Shown here one piece after another: positions 50,457 through 61,252 of a stretch of 64,000 nt of DNA. Made by a program: the position numbers and the translations under genes. The stretch covers positions 62,001 to 126,000 of the forward strand of contig SHUV01000001.1 of NCBI GenBank assembly GCA_009694515.1, given 5' to 3'. Source of the DNA: Candidatus Planktophila sp. (GTDB lineage Bacteria > Actinomycetota > Actinomycetes > Nanopelagicales > Nanopelagicaceae). The notes beneath the pieces are model-generated. The model searched no databases. It was not told the DNA's origin and saw only the letters and a program-made list of their open reading frames with translations. How positions within the stretch are numbered: position 1 is the stretch's first letter; each line of letters begins with the position of its first letter.

Positions 50457-51111
50457 TTTTTTTGCCAAAGTTGTGAAGCTCTTCCAAGGTATAGATATCG
50501 AAGGAGCCAAGGCGCTCAATTAATCCGTGTAAGACATCAACTGTGGCTTTAGCATCATCAAGTGCGCGATGGTTGGGGGTGGTCTGTGTTCCAAAGAAGG
50601 CAGCAAGAGTTCCTAATTTGCAGTTTGGCACCTCATCGCGAGTAAGAACTTTGCGCGCGATGATTGCAGTATCTAGGACGGTAAATTCCGGCCATGGGTA
50701 ATCGTGCACACGGGAGTAGTGCTTGAGAAATGCGAGGTCGAAAGGTGCGTTCTGCGCAACGAGTACCGTCTCTTGATGTGAGCCGAGAAATTCAAAGAGC
50801 GCCGGCAGCACAGTTGAAATAGCAGGTGCCTCACATACCATGGAATCATTGATTCCTGTGAGCTCCTTGATGTAATCGGGGATGGGATGACCGGGATTTA
50901 TGAAAGTTTCAAATTCACCGAGAGTTTTACCTGCCTTAACTTTGACAGCACCAATTTCAGTAATCCCAGCGCCGATATGTGGCCCAGCTCCAGTGGTCTC
51001 TAAATCAATAACAACAAAGGTAGTTTCTGAGAGCGCGCGACCGAGATCTTGCAGTGTTGTTTGCCAAGAATTCTCTTCCACGCAACGAACTGTAGGTGAT
51101 TGCTCTGACAT
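50431..51111 (-). CDS. DnaQ-like 3'-5' exonuclease (DEDDh)
   Basis: FVVIDLETTGAGPHIGAGITEIGAVKV; NAPFDLAFLKHY; NHRALDDAKATVDVLHGL. Confidence 0.92.
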   Translation of the reverse strand: MSEQSPTVRCVEENSWQTTLQDLGRALSETTFVVIDLETTGAGPHIGAGITEIGAVKVKAGKTLGEFETFINPGHPIPDYIKELTGINDSMVCEAPAISTVLPALFEFLGSHQETVLVAQNAPFDLAFLKHYSRVHDYPWPEFTVLDTAIIARKVLTRDEVPNCKLGTLAAFFGTQTTPNHRALDDAKATVDVLHGLIERLGSFDIYTLEELHNFGKKIKKPKSGK

Positions 51112-51135
51112 TGCTTACGCCATACCATTTTCGAT

Positions 51136-51903
51136 ATGAGTCTTGATGGCGTACCCACGGAGTTATTGCGTGATTGGCAGGCCCAAGGACACGGGGCCAA
51201 TGAGAAAATTGGCGTACTTCTGGTTCATGGTTTTACCGGCTCTCCGGCCTCCATGCGCCCGTGGGCGCAATATCTCAACGCCCACGGATACACCGTCAAC
51301 GTTCCGCTACTTCCAGGTCATGGCACAAAAGTGGAGGATCTGAACCTTATTAAGTGGCAAGAATGGCCAGCGAAGGTGGAAAGTGAATTACAGTCATTGC
51401 TGGGCAGCTGTGAGAAAGTTTTTCTTGTTGGGTTTTCTATGGGGGGAACCACTACTTTAAATATCGCAGCTCGCTACTCACAGCAACTCGCGGGTTTGAT
51501 TCTGGTCAACCCAATGATCCGGCTCAGATTTGTGCCCGCCGAATTGGCTTGGTTGCTGAGTCGTTTTCAGAAGTTTCGCTCTGCTATTGGAGACGACCTC
51601 AAACGCCCAGGAGTTACTGAAGCTGCCTATGACGCCAACGCCATTGTGGGAGTGTATGAACTGCTGAAGATGTGTAGCTTGACCCGCAAGCAATTACACA
51701 ATGTCACCTTGCCAGTTCAGCTCTTTCACAGCGTAGAGGACCACACGCTGCCGGTATCTAATACCGAGATTATTCTTCGGGAGATTTCATCACGCGAGAA
51801 GAGCAGAATTGAGTTGGTCAATAGCTATCACGTTGCCCCACTTGATTATGACGCTGAGATTCTCTTTGAGAATTCAAGGATTTTTATCGAATCGCATTCA
51901 TAA
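51136..51903 (+). CDS. Alpha/beta hydrolase (Est30-like carboxylesterase)
   Basis: VLLVHGFTGSPASMRPWAQYL; FLVGFSMGGTTTLNIA (GxSxG); YHVAPLDYDAE. Confidence 0.9.
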   Translation: MSLDGVPTELLRDWQAQGHGANEKIGVLLVHGFTGSPASMRPWAQYLNAHGYTVNVPLLPGHGTKVEDLNLIKWQEWPAKVESELQSLLGSCEKVFLVGFSMGGTTTLNIAARYSQQLAGLILVNPMIRLRFVPAELAWLLSRFQKFRSAIGDDLKRPGVTEAAYDANAIVGVYELLKMCSLTRKQLHNVTLPVQLFHSVEDHTLPVSNTEIILREISSREKSRIELVNSYHVAPLDYDAEILFENSRIFIESHS

Positions 51904-53401
51904 CTGAACCTTCCGATACAAATTTCGTCGCAGCTTCTAATTCGGGCGATAGATAACGATCGGGTCCAGGACCTGCAACGGTCAGACGCAGTGCTGTGAT
52001 GACCTTGGTCGAATCCGGGCTTGGAGTAAGGGGAGCGCGAAGTTCTATTGCACGTGCTGATGTCATTAATTCAATTGCAATAATTCGCACGAGATTTTCG
52101 ATCGCTCTTCGTAGTTTGCGTGCTGCGGACCAGCCCATCGAAACGTGATCCTCCTGCATGGCAGATGATGGAATCGAATCAACACTTGCAGGGGATGCAA
52201 GTCTCTTGTTCTCACTGACGAGTGCTGCCTGTGTGTATTGAGCAATCATTAGACCTGAATCAACTCCAGGGTCATCGGCTAGAAATGGTGGTAATCCTGC
52301 GCTTCGATTCTTATCGAGCGCACGGTCCGTGCGGCGCTCTGCAATGCTTCCTAAATCTGCCACGGCGATGGCAAGGAAGTCGAGAACATAGGCGATAGGT
52401 GCTCCATGGAAATTTCCGTTTGATGAGATGTGCCCATTGTCTAGAACTACGGGGTTATCGATCACCGCTGCGAGTTCACGCAAGGCAACGGTTGCTGCGT
52501 ATTCGACAGTGTCGCGAACAGCGCCAGCAACTTGAGGGGCACATCGAAGCGAGTAGGCATCCTGTACGCGATCATCATTTTCCAGATGTGATGCCACTAT
52601 CGCTGAGCCTTTAAGAGTGGCAAGCATGCGTGCGGCACTCTCGGCCTGACCTGGATGAGATCGCAGAGGAAGATGGAGTTCAGGGATGAAGACACGATCT
52701 GTTCCGAGTAAACCTTCAACGCTCATGGCTGCGACTACATCTGCAGTATTGACAAGCATTCTCAAATCTTCGATAGCAAGGATGAGCATTCCAAGCATGC
52801 CATCTGTGCCATTGATGAGAGCTAGGCCCTCTTTCTCAGCGAGTTGTATAGGAGTTATCTGTGATTCGCGAAGAAGATTAGCGACAGGTCGTTGAACGCC
52901 CTTGCTATCAAATGCTTCCCCTTCTCCCATCAAAACAAGCGCGCAGTGGGCAAGTGGTGCTAAATCTCCACTACAACCAAGAGAACCAAATTCGCGAACT
53001 AGGGGAGTAATCCCAGCGTTTAGTAGTGCTGCAATTGTCTGCGCAACTATGGGCCTTACTCCGGTCTTTCCAGAGGAGAGAGTTTTTAAACGAAGTGCCA
53101 TGAGGGCGCGGACAACTTCTCTCTCTATTGGATCGCCAACACCAGCTGCATGAGAGCGGATCAGTGATCGTTGCAACTGCATGCGGAGCTCCTGTGAAAC
53201 ATGGCGGCTAGCAAGGGCACCGAAGCCAGTGGAGATTCCATAGACAGGAGTTTCGGATGCAGCGAGTTTTTCAACGTGATCACGCGAGCTCTGCATTGCA
53301 GCAAGTGATTGCGGTGAGAGCGAGACGGATGCGCCATCGCGCGCAATAGCTACCAGATCACTGAAGGTCATCCCCGAGGTCGTAATTACTACTTCTGCCA
53401 T
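51884..53401 (-). CDS. hutH: Histidine ammonia-lyase
   Basis: VYGISTGFGALASRHV; EFGSLGCSGDLAPLAH (MIO motif CSG); SSAMQEDHVSMGW. Confidence 0.95.
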   Translation of the reverse strand: MAEVVITTSGMTFSDLVAIARDGASVSLSPQSLAAMQSSRDHVEKLAASETPVYGISTGFGALASRHVSQELRMQLQRSLIRSHAAGVGDPIEREVVRALMALRLKTLSSGKTGVRPIVAQTIAALLNAGITPLVREFGSLGCSGDLAPLAHCALVLMGEGEAFDSKGVQRPVANLLRESQITPIQLAEKEGLALINGTDGMLGMLILAIEDLRMLVNTADVVAAMSVEGLLGTDRVFIPELHLPLRSHPGQAESAARMLATLKGSAIVASHLENDDRVQDAYSLRCAPQVAGAVRDTVEYAATVALRELAAVIDNPVVLDNGHISSNGNFHGAPIAYVLDFLAIAVADLGSIAERRTDRALDKNRSAGLPPFLADDPGVDSGLMIAQYTQAALVSENKRLASPASVDSIPSSAMQEDHVSMGWSAARKLRRAIENLVRIIAIELMTSARAIELRAPLTPSPDSTKVITALRLTVAGPGPDRYLSPELEAATKFVSEGSVMNAIR

Positions 53402-54561
53402 GATGTCACCGCTCTTCCTAGTTTGTAGGTACTGTGAACGAGATTGACACCGGGACGATATGCAAGATGAATGAAAGAAGGTGCCTGCAAGAGAACGAGA
53501 TCCGCTCTCATTCCAATACTTAACTGCCCAATGTCAGTTCTTCGAAGTGCTTGGGCTCCTCCAAGTGTTGCAGCACGCACTGCCTCTTCAACGGTGAAGC
53601 CAAGAAGACTGACCGCCGATGCAATGCAAAATGGCATCGATGTTGTGTAACTAGAGCCAGGATTGCAATCTGAAGCGATCGCAACCGTGACGCCAGCATC
53701 GAGAAATCGTCGACCAATCCCTGTTTCAGAATGGGTAGAGAATTCTGCGCCAGGCAGAAAAGTTGCCACAGTATTACTTGATGCCAGTAACTCAATATCT
53801 TTTTTCGTTGATTTACTAACGTGATCTGCCGAGGCGGCATCGAGTGCGACAGCGATCGCGACACCGTCGCCAGCTTTGAGCTGATTAGCATGTATACGGG
53901 CACCCATGCCATGTGATATTCCTGCGCGCAGGATCGCCTCTGATTGCTCGGGATTAAAGGCGCCAAGATCGCAGAAGGCATCTATCCACTTTGCTCTTGA
54001 CTTTGGGATGATCGAATTAATGACGAGGTCAACATAGTCATCGGGATTACGCTGAAATTCCTCTGGAATGACATGTGCAGCAAGGAGAGTTGTTTCATCG
54101 GTGAACTCGCTTGCGATGGCTAGGCTACGAAGCTCATCCTTCTCTGTTAGACCGTATCCGGATTTAACTTCAATCGTTGTGGTCCCCGAAATTAGCGCTT
54201 CATTGAGTAGGCGCTTGGCATTCTCGCGTAACTCAGCATCTGATGCTTGTCTGGTTGCCCTCACGGTTGATGCGATACCTCCGGCAGTGTATTTCTGACC
54301 GTGGGAACGTGCTGCAAATTCATCCGCACGATCTCCAGAGAATATAAGATGCGAATGTGAGTCCACAAAACCCGGAAGAAGGGTTTTCCCTGAACAATCA
54401 ACTTCGCTATCGACGCCAAGGGGGCCACTTTGGGTAATGCTGGAAATCAATCCATTTTCCACGACTAGTGTTGCGTTGCGCAGAATCCCCAGAACGCCTT
54501 CGCCAACTGATGAATCATTCGTGACGAGAGTAGCAATGTTGGTAAATGCTATGGAGCTCAC
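53389..54561 (-). CDS. hutI: Imidazolonepropionase
   Basis: [66 protein letters not shown]. Confidence 0.95.
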   Translation of the reverse strand: MSSIAFTNIATLVTNDSSVGEGVLGILRNATLVVENGLISSITQSGPLGVDSEVDCSGKTLLPGFVDSHSHLIFSGDRADEFAARSHGQKYTAGGIASTVRATRQASDAELRENAKRLLNEALISGTTTIEVKSGYGLTEKDELRSLAIASEFTDETTLLAAHVIPEEFQRNPDDYVDLVINSIIPKSRAKWIDAFCDLGAFNPEQSEAILRAGISHGMGARIHANQLKAGDGVAIAVALDAASADHVSKSTKKDIELLASSNTVATFLPGAEFSTHSETGIGRRFLDAGVTVAIASDCNPGSSYTTSMPFCIASAVSLLGFTVEEAVRAATLGGAQALRRTDIGQLSIGMRADLVLLQAPSFIHLAYRPGVNLVHSTYKLGRAVTSWQK

Positions 54562-56228
54562 TTACTAGGTGCGCCATTCATCATAGGGACGTGGACACCC
54601 TTTTCGATAGCAACCTCCTTGGCATGTTCATACCCTGCATCAGCATGGCGAATCACACCCATACCTGGATCGTTGGTTAGTACTCGTTCCAATTTCTGCG
54701 CAGCCAGTGATGTTCCATCAGCGACGCTAACTTGTCCCGCGTGGATTGATCGACCAATGCCGACTCCACCACCGTGATGAATAGAAACCCATGATGCACC
54801 AGATGAAATATTGATCATTGCATTGAGTAATGGCCAGTCGGCAATTGCATCTGATCCATCGAGCATTGCTTCCGATTCCCGGTATGGGGATGCAACGCTT
54901 CCGCAATCGAGATGATCGCGGCCTATGACAATGGGTGCACTGACTTCTCCACTCGCAACGAGGTCGTTAAATTTCAATCCAGCCTTATCGCGCTCTCCAT
55001 ACCCAAGCCAACAGATCCGAGCTGGAAGTCCCTCGAATTCAACGTGATCTTGGGCCATCTTGATCCAACGGCTTAAATGCTTATTTTCTGGGAAGAGTTC
55101 AAGAACGGCTTGATCTGTACGAGCAATATCTTTGGGGTCTCCCGATAGAGCAACCCATCGGAATGGCCCTTTGCCTTCGCAGAAAAGTGGTCGAATATAG
55201 GCTGGAATAAATCCAGGAAATTCAAATGCTCGTTTGTACCCACCTTGGCGAGCTTCATCGCGAATGGAGTTTCCGTAATCAAAGACAACTGACCCTTTAT
55301 CTTGGAAATTGACCATCGCCTCTACATGCTTTGCCATTGATTCCTTAGAACGTTTAGCAAAGTCAATAGGGTCGCGATCTGCACTATCGCGCGCATCATT
55401 GATATCTATGCCTTCTGGTATATAGAAGAGAGGATCATGTGCTGAAGTTTGGTCGGTGACTATATCTATCGGCACTCCCATGGCAAAGAGCTGAGGGAGG
55501 ACTGTTGCACTGTTTCCGACCAGACCGATCGAAATTGCTTTCTTCTCATTCTTTGCATTGACAGCCATCGAGACGGCATCTTCAAGATTATCTGCAATGA
55601 CATCAAGATATCTCTTGGTAACGCGACGCTTAAGTCTGGAACCATCGACATCTATAATCAGACATGTGCCCTCATTCATCGTGACTGCAAGAGGTTGCGC
55701 TCCACCCATGCCACCGCAACCACCAGTGACTGTCAGGGTTCCCGCGAGAGTTCCACCGAAATGCTTTTCAGCAACGGCTGCAAATGTTTCATATGTGCCC
55801 TGCAAGATTCCTTGAGTACCGATGTAAATCCAAGAACCTGCTGTCATCTGGCCGTACATTGTCAAACCTAAATTTTCGAGCCTGCGAAATTCGGGCCAGG
55901 TAGCCCAATCTCCGACAAGGTTGGAATTCGCGAGAAGAACACGAGGTGCCCATTCGTGCGTTTGAAATACTCCGACAGGCTTTCCAGATTGAACCAACAT
56001 CGTCTCATCATTTTTGAGATTGGTCAGTGTTTTGATCAGCGCGTCAAAGGAGTCCCAATTACGCGCAGCTTTACCAGTTCCACCATAGACAACTAGTTTA
56101 TCTGGGTGTTCGGCAACTTCGGGATCGAGATTGTTCTGCAACATTCGGAGCGCTGCTTCTTGGCCCCAACCGTGTGCAGTCCTTGAAGTCCCACGAGGTG
56201 CTCTTACCGGACGTGGTCCTGACATCAT
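54558..56228 (-). CDS. hutU: Urocanate hydratase
   Basis: [57 protein letters not shown]; start at 56228 supported by a TATAGT box 6 nt upstream. Confidence 0.96.
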   Translation of the reverse strand: MMSGPRPVRAPRGTSRTAHGWGQEAALRMLQNNLDPEVAEHPDKLVVYGGTGKAARNWDSFDALIKTLTNLKNDETMLVQSGKPVGVFQTHEWAPRVLLANSNLVGDWATWPEFRRLENLGLTMYGQMTAGSWIYIGTQGILQGTYETFAAVAEKHFGGTLAGTLTVTGGCGGMGGAQPLAVTMNEGTCLIIDVDGSRLKRRVTKRYLDVIADNLEDAVSMAVNAKNEKKAISIGLVGNSATVLPQLFAMGVPIDIVTDQTSAHDPLFYIPEGIDINDARDSADRDPIDFAKRSKESMAKHVEAMVNFQDKGSVVFDYGNSIRDEARQGGYKRAFEFPGFIPAYIRPLFCEGKGPFRWVALSGDPKDIARTDQAVLELFPENKHLSRWIKMAQDHVEFEGLPARICWLGYGERDKAGLKFNDLVASGEVSAPIVIGRDHLDCGSVASPYRESEAMLDGSDAIADWPLLNAMINISSGASWVSIHHGGGVGIGRSIHAGQVSVADGTSLAAQKLERVLTNDPGMGVIRHADAGYEHAKEVAIEKGVHVPMMNGAPSK

Positions 56229-56276
56229 TTGAGCACTATATATCTGTATCAATGCGGGTGCCACTACCCTTGAACC

Positions 56277-57146
56277 ATGGCACTTCCTTACGATCCGCTC
56301 TGGCCGCGCGCTAGATCGCTTTTTTCAAAGAAGGTAGATACGCCTGCTGATGTCATGTTAGTTGGGGTTCCCGCCTCACGAACTAGCTTGACTCCCACAT
56401 CAGCACATGAAACTCCCCTTGCAATTCGTCAAGCATTGTTGCGATATTCCAATTTCCATACGGAACCTCGGGTCAGTCTTGAAAAAGTCTCTCTTGGTGA
56501 TGCAGGAGACATCACATCGCCCGATGATGATGAAGCCAAATCGATAGCTGAATTAAGAACCCTGTCAGAGTTGAGCTCCATGTTGATTGCTCTCGGCGGA
56601 GATAACTCGATTACTTATTCGGCGGTAAAGGCAACAGCGGCGACAGGACTGATTACTTTAGATGCGCACTATGACTTGCGCGATGGAATAAGTAACGGCT
56701 CTCCAGTTCGCCGACTCATTAAGGCAGGTCTGAGTGGAAAGAGAGTCGTACAGATAGGCATTGCAGATTTTTCTAATTCCATCGAGTACGCCAAGCGGGC
56801 GAAAGATTATGGAATAACGGTAATTCCGCGCAGCCAACTGCGCAGGACGAACCTGGAAGACATCTGGGCCACAGCTCTTTCCATTGCAGGCGATAAGGTC
56901 TTCGTTGATTTTGATATGGATGTATGCGATCGCTCTGTTGTGCCAGCCTGCCCAGCTGCGGCTCCCGGTGGAATTAGTGCAGATGAATTACGTCAATTCG
57001 CATTTCTGGCAGGTGCTTCACCATCAGTGATTGGAGCAGATATCACCGAAATTGATCCAATGATGGACTCAGGGGATGAACGCACTGTGCGACTTGCAGC
57101 CCTGGCTGTGCTTGAAATGATCGCTGGTTTCTCAACGCGTAGTTGA
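56277..57146 (+). CDS. hutG: Formimidoylglutamase/arginase family protein
   Basis: [39 protein letters not shown]; divergent from hutU. Confidence 0.88.
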   Translation: MALPYDPLWPRARSLFSKKVDTPADVMLVGVPASRTSLTPTSAHETPLAIRQALLRYSNFHTEPRVSLEKVSLGDAGDITSPDDDEAKSIAELRTLSELSSMLIALGGDNSITYSAVKATAATGLITLDAHYDLRDGISNGSPVRRLIKAGLSGKRVVQIGIADFSNSIEYAKRAKDYGITVIPRSQLRRTNLEDIWATALSIAGDKVFVDFDMDVCDRSVVPACPAAAPGGISADELRQFAFLAGASPSVIGADITEIDPMMDSGDERTVRLAALAVLEMIAGFSTRS

Positions 57147-57182
57147 AATTGCAGTTAACGAACATTTCTCTAGAATCAGGTT

Positions 57183-58091
57183 GTGAATAAAATTCTGGGC
57201 GCTCTAGGCGGCAAGAGAGCAGCTGACTCCTTTAGAAAAACGGTTTCTGGTGATGCAAGCGGCGCCCCAGCATGGTCTGCGCAGATGGCGATCGGTGACG
57301 ACATCGGTTACTTCGGACCAGGCAGTGCGGTGTGGCAAGTACACGGTTGCATCTCAACAATCGTGGGCGGTATCCGAGCGTTACTGATGCAGGCGGCGCA
57401 TCCGGCAGCACTGACAGGTGTGGCAGAGCATTCACAGTATGACTCTGATCCATTGGGGCGGCTAGAGCGCACTACTCGTTGGCTGACTATTACCTCCTTT
57501 GGTTCGACAGAAGCGATCGCGCGCGAAGCCCAGCGAGTGAATGAAATTCATAAAAAAGTTGTGGGCAATTACCCCGATGGCAAGAACGAGGTCCGCTCTT
57601 ATGCCGCAAGTGATCCTAGATACTTACTCTGGGTGCACTGCGCTTTCTCTGATTCCTTCTTGCGTACATATCAAGAACTTGGCTATGACACCCAAGGTAT
57701 AGGCGATGAATACATCCGCGAGTGGGCACACAGTGCCAAGCCGTTAGGGCTCAGTAGCGCCCCACAATCCATGAGTGAATTAAAAGGTGAGATTTCCAGG
57801 TTCGTTAAGGATGAGGTTGCGGCAATAACGATGACTCCTCCTATCGTGCGCTTTATTCTCACGCCACCATTTAGCAAAGGCGGACTCTTCTTCTATGCCA
57901 TCTTACGTAATGCCGCCATTGCCACAATCGATGAACCATTTCTCACCGTCTTAGGTCTGAAGCCAAAATCTAAGCGATGGTTGAAGCTAAGCCGGGTCCT
58001 GCTGGATTTTCTCTCATACATGCTCGGCCATGAATCTCCTTCGCAAAGGATTGCTCTTGAGCGAATCCAAAGAATAGAGTTAGCCATATGA
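57183..58091 (+). CDS. MpaB/DUF2236-family oxygenase
   Basis: GPGSAVWQVHGCISTIVGGIRALLMQAAHPAALTGVAEHSQYDSDPLGRLERTTRWLT. Confidence 0.88.
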   Translation: MNKILGALGGKRAADSFRKTVSGDASGAPAWSAQMAIGDDIGYFGPGSAVWQVHGCISTIVGGIRALLMQAAHPAALTGVAEHSQYDSDPLGRLERTTRWLTITSFGSTEAIAREAQRVNEIHKKVVGNYPDGKNEVRSYAASDPRYLLWVHCAFSDSFLRTYQELGYDTQGIGDEYIREWAHSAKPLGLSSAPQSMSELKGEISRFVKDEVAAITMTPPIVRFILTPPFSKGGLFFYAILRNAAIATIDEPFLTVLGLKPKSKRWLKLSRVLLDFLSYMLGHESPSQRIALERIQRIELAI

Positions 58092-58492
58092 GCGAGTGTC
58101 TCTTTTGCAAGATTGTTCAAGGTGCTGTGCCATCACGAAAAGTCTTTGGAAATGATGATTGCTATGCCTTCCTAGATATCTTCCCTGCCGCAAAGGGCCA
58201 CACGCTGGTTATTCCGAAGAAACATTTCACAGATATTCACGAGGCCGATGCGCAGAGCTATGGCGCAGTAGCTGCTGCCGCTAAAGAGGTAGCTGATTTA
58301 CTGCAGAAGAAGTTGGGCTCAGATGGAACGACGATCTTTCAAATGAATCGGGAAGCCGGCTGGCAAACTGTCTTTCATCTTCACATGCACGTGATTCCAC
58401 GTTGGGATAACGACGGACTACATAAACCGTGGGATATCGCGGCCGCCACAGATGACGATCTTGCTGCTGCGCAGAAAGAGATTTCGGGATGA
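58088..58492 (+). CDS. HIT-family hydrolase
   Basis: CLFCKIVQGAVPSRKVFGNDDCYAFLDIFPAAKGHTLVIPKKH; VFHLHMHVIPRW (HxHxH). Confidence 0.95.
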   Translation: MSECLFCKIVQGAVPSRKVFGNDDCYAFLDIFPAAKGHTLVIPKKHFTDIHEADAQSYGAVAAAAKEVADLLQKKLGSDGTTIFQMNREAGWQTVFHLHMHVIPRWDNDGLHKPWDIAAATDDDLAAAQKEISG

Positions 58493-58496
58493 GAAG

Positions 58497-59639
58497 ATGA
58501 AGAATCCGGATGCAATTGTTATCGGTGCTGGAATCCTAGGTGCCTGTTCTGCTCTTTCACTGACCAATGCTGGTTTCAAAGTGTTAATTATTGACCGGGG
58601 TACCGTAGCCAGTGGAACCACCGGCGCCGGTGAGGGAAATATTCTGGTTTCAGATAAAGATCCTGGTCCTGAATTAACCCTGGCGCTGAGATCACGCGAT
58701 CTCTGGTTTGAGCTGCAGGAAGATGTTGGCGACTCCTTTGAATTAGAAGCCAAGGGTGGTGTGGTGGTAGCTCGCTCAGATGATTCACAATTGCTGGCAC
58801 TGGCGAGATCTCAATCAGCACATGGGGTGGTCACTGAAAAACTTGATTCAAAACGACTCCATGAACTCGAACCGTATTTGCATCCTGAACTTTCATCAGG
58901 AGTTTTCTATCCGCAGGATGCTCAGTGCCAACCAATGCTCGCGGCTGCTCGCATTATTCAAAGCGTCATTGCCCGGGGTGGGCAACTTGTGACACGTTCC
59001 AAAGTGCTCGGATTTAAAACCGAGAACGACGCGATGAGTAGTGTGTTAACCAGCACCGGGGAATACTCGGCGCCGATTGTTATCAATGCAGCCGGCACTT
59101 GGGCGGGCGAGATTGCTTCGCTAGCCGGTTCGCATCTACCGGTCGCACCTAGACGTGGATTTATCTTGGTGACCGAGCCGGCTCCGCAATACATATTCCA
59201 TAAGGTCTATGACTCCGAGTATGTCGTGAATGTGGCCAGCAGTGATGCCGATTTGCAGACTAGTACGGTGGTGGAGGGAACTCGTAGCGGAACAATTCTT
59301 ATCGGAGCAAGTCGTGAGCGAGTTGGTTTTGATTCAACGATGAATTACGAAATCGTGCGCAAGTTAGCCGCGCAAGCAACATCACTATTTCCCATCTTGC
59401 GCGATGTCCAACTGCTACGTGTCTATAGAGGCTTTAGACCTTATGCCCCAGATCATCTTCCTTTAATCGGTGAAGATTACAGAGTAAAAGGATTGTGGCA
59501 TTCCGCCGGACATGAAGGAGCAGGCATAGGACTTGCACCGGGATCGGCTGCCTTGATCACTGACACAATTCTTGGTCGTCCATCATTTATGGATCCAGCT
59601 GCTTTCTCACCGAAGAGATTCGCCGAGGTCTTGCAATGA
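58497..59639 (+). CDS. FAD-dependent oxidoreductase (DadA/HcnC-like), probable D-hydroxyproline dehydrogenase subunit
   Basis: DAIVIGAGILGACSALSLTNAGFKVLIIDRG; GLWHSAGHEGAGIGLAPGSAALI; ATG at 58497. Confidence 0.85.
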   Translation: MKNPDAIVIGAGILGACSALSLTNAGFKVLIIDRGTVASGTTGAGEGNILVSDKDPGPELTLALRSRDLWFELQEDVGDSFELEAKGGVVVARSDDSQLLALARSQSAHGVVTEKLDSKRLHELEPYLHPELSSGVFYPQDAQCQPMLAAARIIQSVIARGGQLVTRSKVLGFKTENDAMSSVLTSTGEYSAPIVINAAGTWAGEIASLAGSHLPVAPRRGFILVTEPAPQYIFHKVYDSEYVVNVASSDADLQTSTVVEGTRSGTILIGASRERVGFDSTMNYEIVRKLAAQATSLFPILRDVQLLRVYRGFRPYAPDHLPLIGEDYRVKGLWHSAGHEGAGIGLAPGSAALITDTILGRPSFMDPAAFSPKRFAEVLQ

Positions 59640-59899
59640 GTGAGAGCACAGGTGCCGATCTTTCCTTCACCTTCAACGGAGATTGCTATGAAGGCGCACC
59701 AGGTCAGTCAATTGCGGCGGCTCTCATGGCATCGGGCGTGCGAGAGCTGCGAACAACCCGTTTTCATAAGGAGCCGAGATTGATTTTCTGTGGCATTGGA
59801 GTTTGTTTTGATTGCGTCGTTGTAGTTAATGGTGTTGCTAATCAAAGAGCATGTCTTGTGGAGATCAACCAAGGTGATGAAATTGTGAGCAGTAAATGA
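59636..59899 (+). CDS. Small [2Fe-2S] ferredoxin-fold subunit (HcnA-like)
   Basis: RLIFCGIGVCFDCVVVVNGVANQRAC: Cx4Cx2C...C; overlaps both neighbours by 4 nt. Confidence 0.88.
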   Translation: MSESTGADLSFTFNGDCYEGAPGQSIAAALMASGVRELRTTRFHKEPRLIFCGIGVCFDCVVVVNGVANQRACLVEINQGDEIVSSK

Positions 59900-61230
59900 T
59901 CGCCGTTATTGGAGCTGGTCCGGCGGGTCTTGCAGCTGCCATGACGGTGGCACAAAACAACGAGCAGGTGGTGGTCATTGATTCCGCCCCGCGCCCCGGT
60001 GGGCAGTACTGGCGACACTTGAGAAAAGTGGAAGGTTATAAATCTGGGCGATCAGATAAGTACTTCAGAGCACTGGAAGAGAGTAAGAAAATCATTTACA
60101 TCCGTGGGGCTCAGATCTGGAGCGCGGTGCAGAGCGAGAATGCAATTACTCTCAATTACCTCGCGGCTGGAATTGAATCTTCAATAACCGTTGCGAAAGT
60201 CATTCTGGCTACCGGGGCCCACGATCGCGCTCTTCCTTTTACTGGGTGGGAGCGGCCAGGAGTGATGACACCTGGTGCAGCGCAGGCTCTTCTTAAAGGC
60301 CACAACGTAATTGCCGGTCAGAAGATTCTCATCACAGGCACAGGTCCTTTTCTCTTGCCGGTAGCTGTCGGGCTGGCAGCAGCAGGAGCGCAGGTCGCAG
60401 GAATCATCGAAGCCCATTCACCACTTCGTTGGCTGAGATCGCCAGTTGCGCTCTTGCTTAATCCACAGAAATCAATCGAACTGATTTATTACATTCGAAA
60501 GATTTATCAGTACAAATTAAAGGTGAGCTTTAATCGCGCAGTCATAGCCTATGACGGCAGAGCAGCTTCGATAGCGACAGTAGATACTGAATTAAGAATT
60601 AAGGAGACCGTCTCAAAGATTGACTGCGATGTCATTGCCGCGGGTTGGGGATTTACTCCCGATGTCACGCTAGGTGGAATTCTCGGCTGCCAGCAGGTGG
60701 TAGACCGAGACGGAACAGTGATCTTCGCTGTAGATAGAGACCAGCGAAGTTCGGCAACAAATATTTGGATTGCCGGCGAGGCCACCGGTATTGGCGGCGC
60801 CGATCTAGCACTGGTTGAAGGTCGCATCGCAGCCCTGTCGGCACTTGGTCTTGCCATCCCGGCGCGATTGCGGCTTGCTCGATATCGATTACAAAAATTC
60901 GCCACAGCGCTACAAGTGAGTTATCCCGTGGGCAATGGCTGGCAGGGTTGGATAGCGCTGGAAAGTAAAATTTGTCGTTGCGAGGAGGTTTCACTTGGTG
61001 AAATCTGTGCCTCGGTCTCAGAACTATCGGCAAACGATGCGAGAACATCAAAGCTATTTACACGCGCCGGCATGGGGATGTGTCAGGGGCGAATTTGTTC
61101 TCGCAATGTGAGTGAAATTATCGCAAAGCAAACCCAATGCGAAGTTACTGAGCAAGAACGAATCGGCTACAGTAATAGACCCATTTCCGCTCCTATTTCA
61201 CTTGGGGCGTTAGCTAATGGTATTAAGTGA
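59896..61230 (+). CDS. HcnB-like NAD(P)/FAD oxidoreductase with C-terminal BFD-like Cys motif
   Basis: AVIGAGPAGLAAAMTVAQNNEQVVVIDSAPRPGGQYW; C-terminal CRCEEVSLGEI...GMGMCQGRICS. Confidence 0.88.
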   Translation: MIAVIGAGPAGLAAAMTVAQNNEQVVVIDSAPRPGGQYWRHLRKVEGYKSGRSDKYFRALEESKKIIYIRGAQIWSAVQSENAITLNYLAAGIESSITVAKVILATGAHDRALPFTGWERPGVMTPGAAQALLKGHNVIAGQKILITGTGPFLLPVAVGLAAAGAQVAGIIEAHSPLRWLRSPVALLLNPQKSIELIYYIRKIYQYKLKVSFNRAVIAYDGRAASIATVDTELRIKETVSKIDCDVIAAGWGFTPDVTLGGILGCQQVVDRDGTVIFAVDRDQRSSATNIWIAGEATGIGGADLALVEGRIAALSALGLAIPARLRLARYRLQKFATALQVSYPVGNGWQGWIALESKICRCEEVSLGEICASVSELSANDARTSKLFTRAGMGMCQGRICSRNVSEIIAKQTQCEVTEQERIGYSNRPISAPISLGALANGIK

Positions 61231-61252
61231 AGTTAAGAGATAACTTTCTCCC

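Noticed and set aside
53520-53981. 153-aa minus-strand ORF
   Set aside because: Alternative frame inside hutI; no domain pattern.
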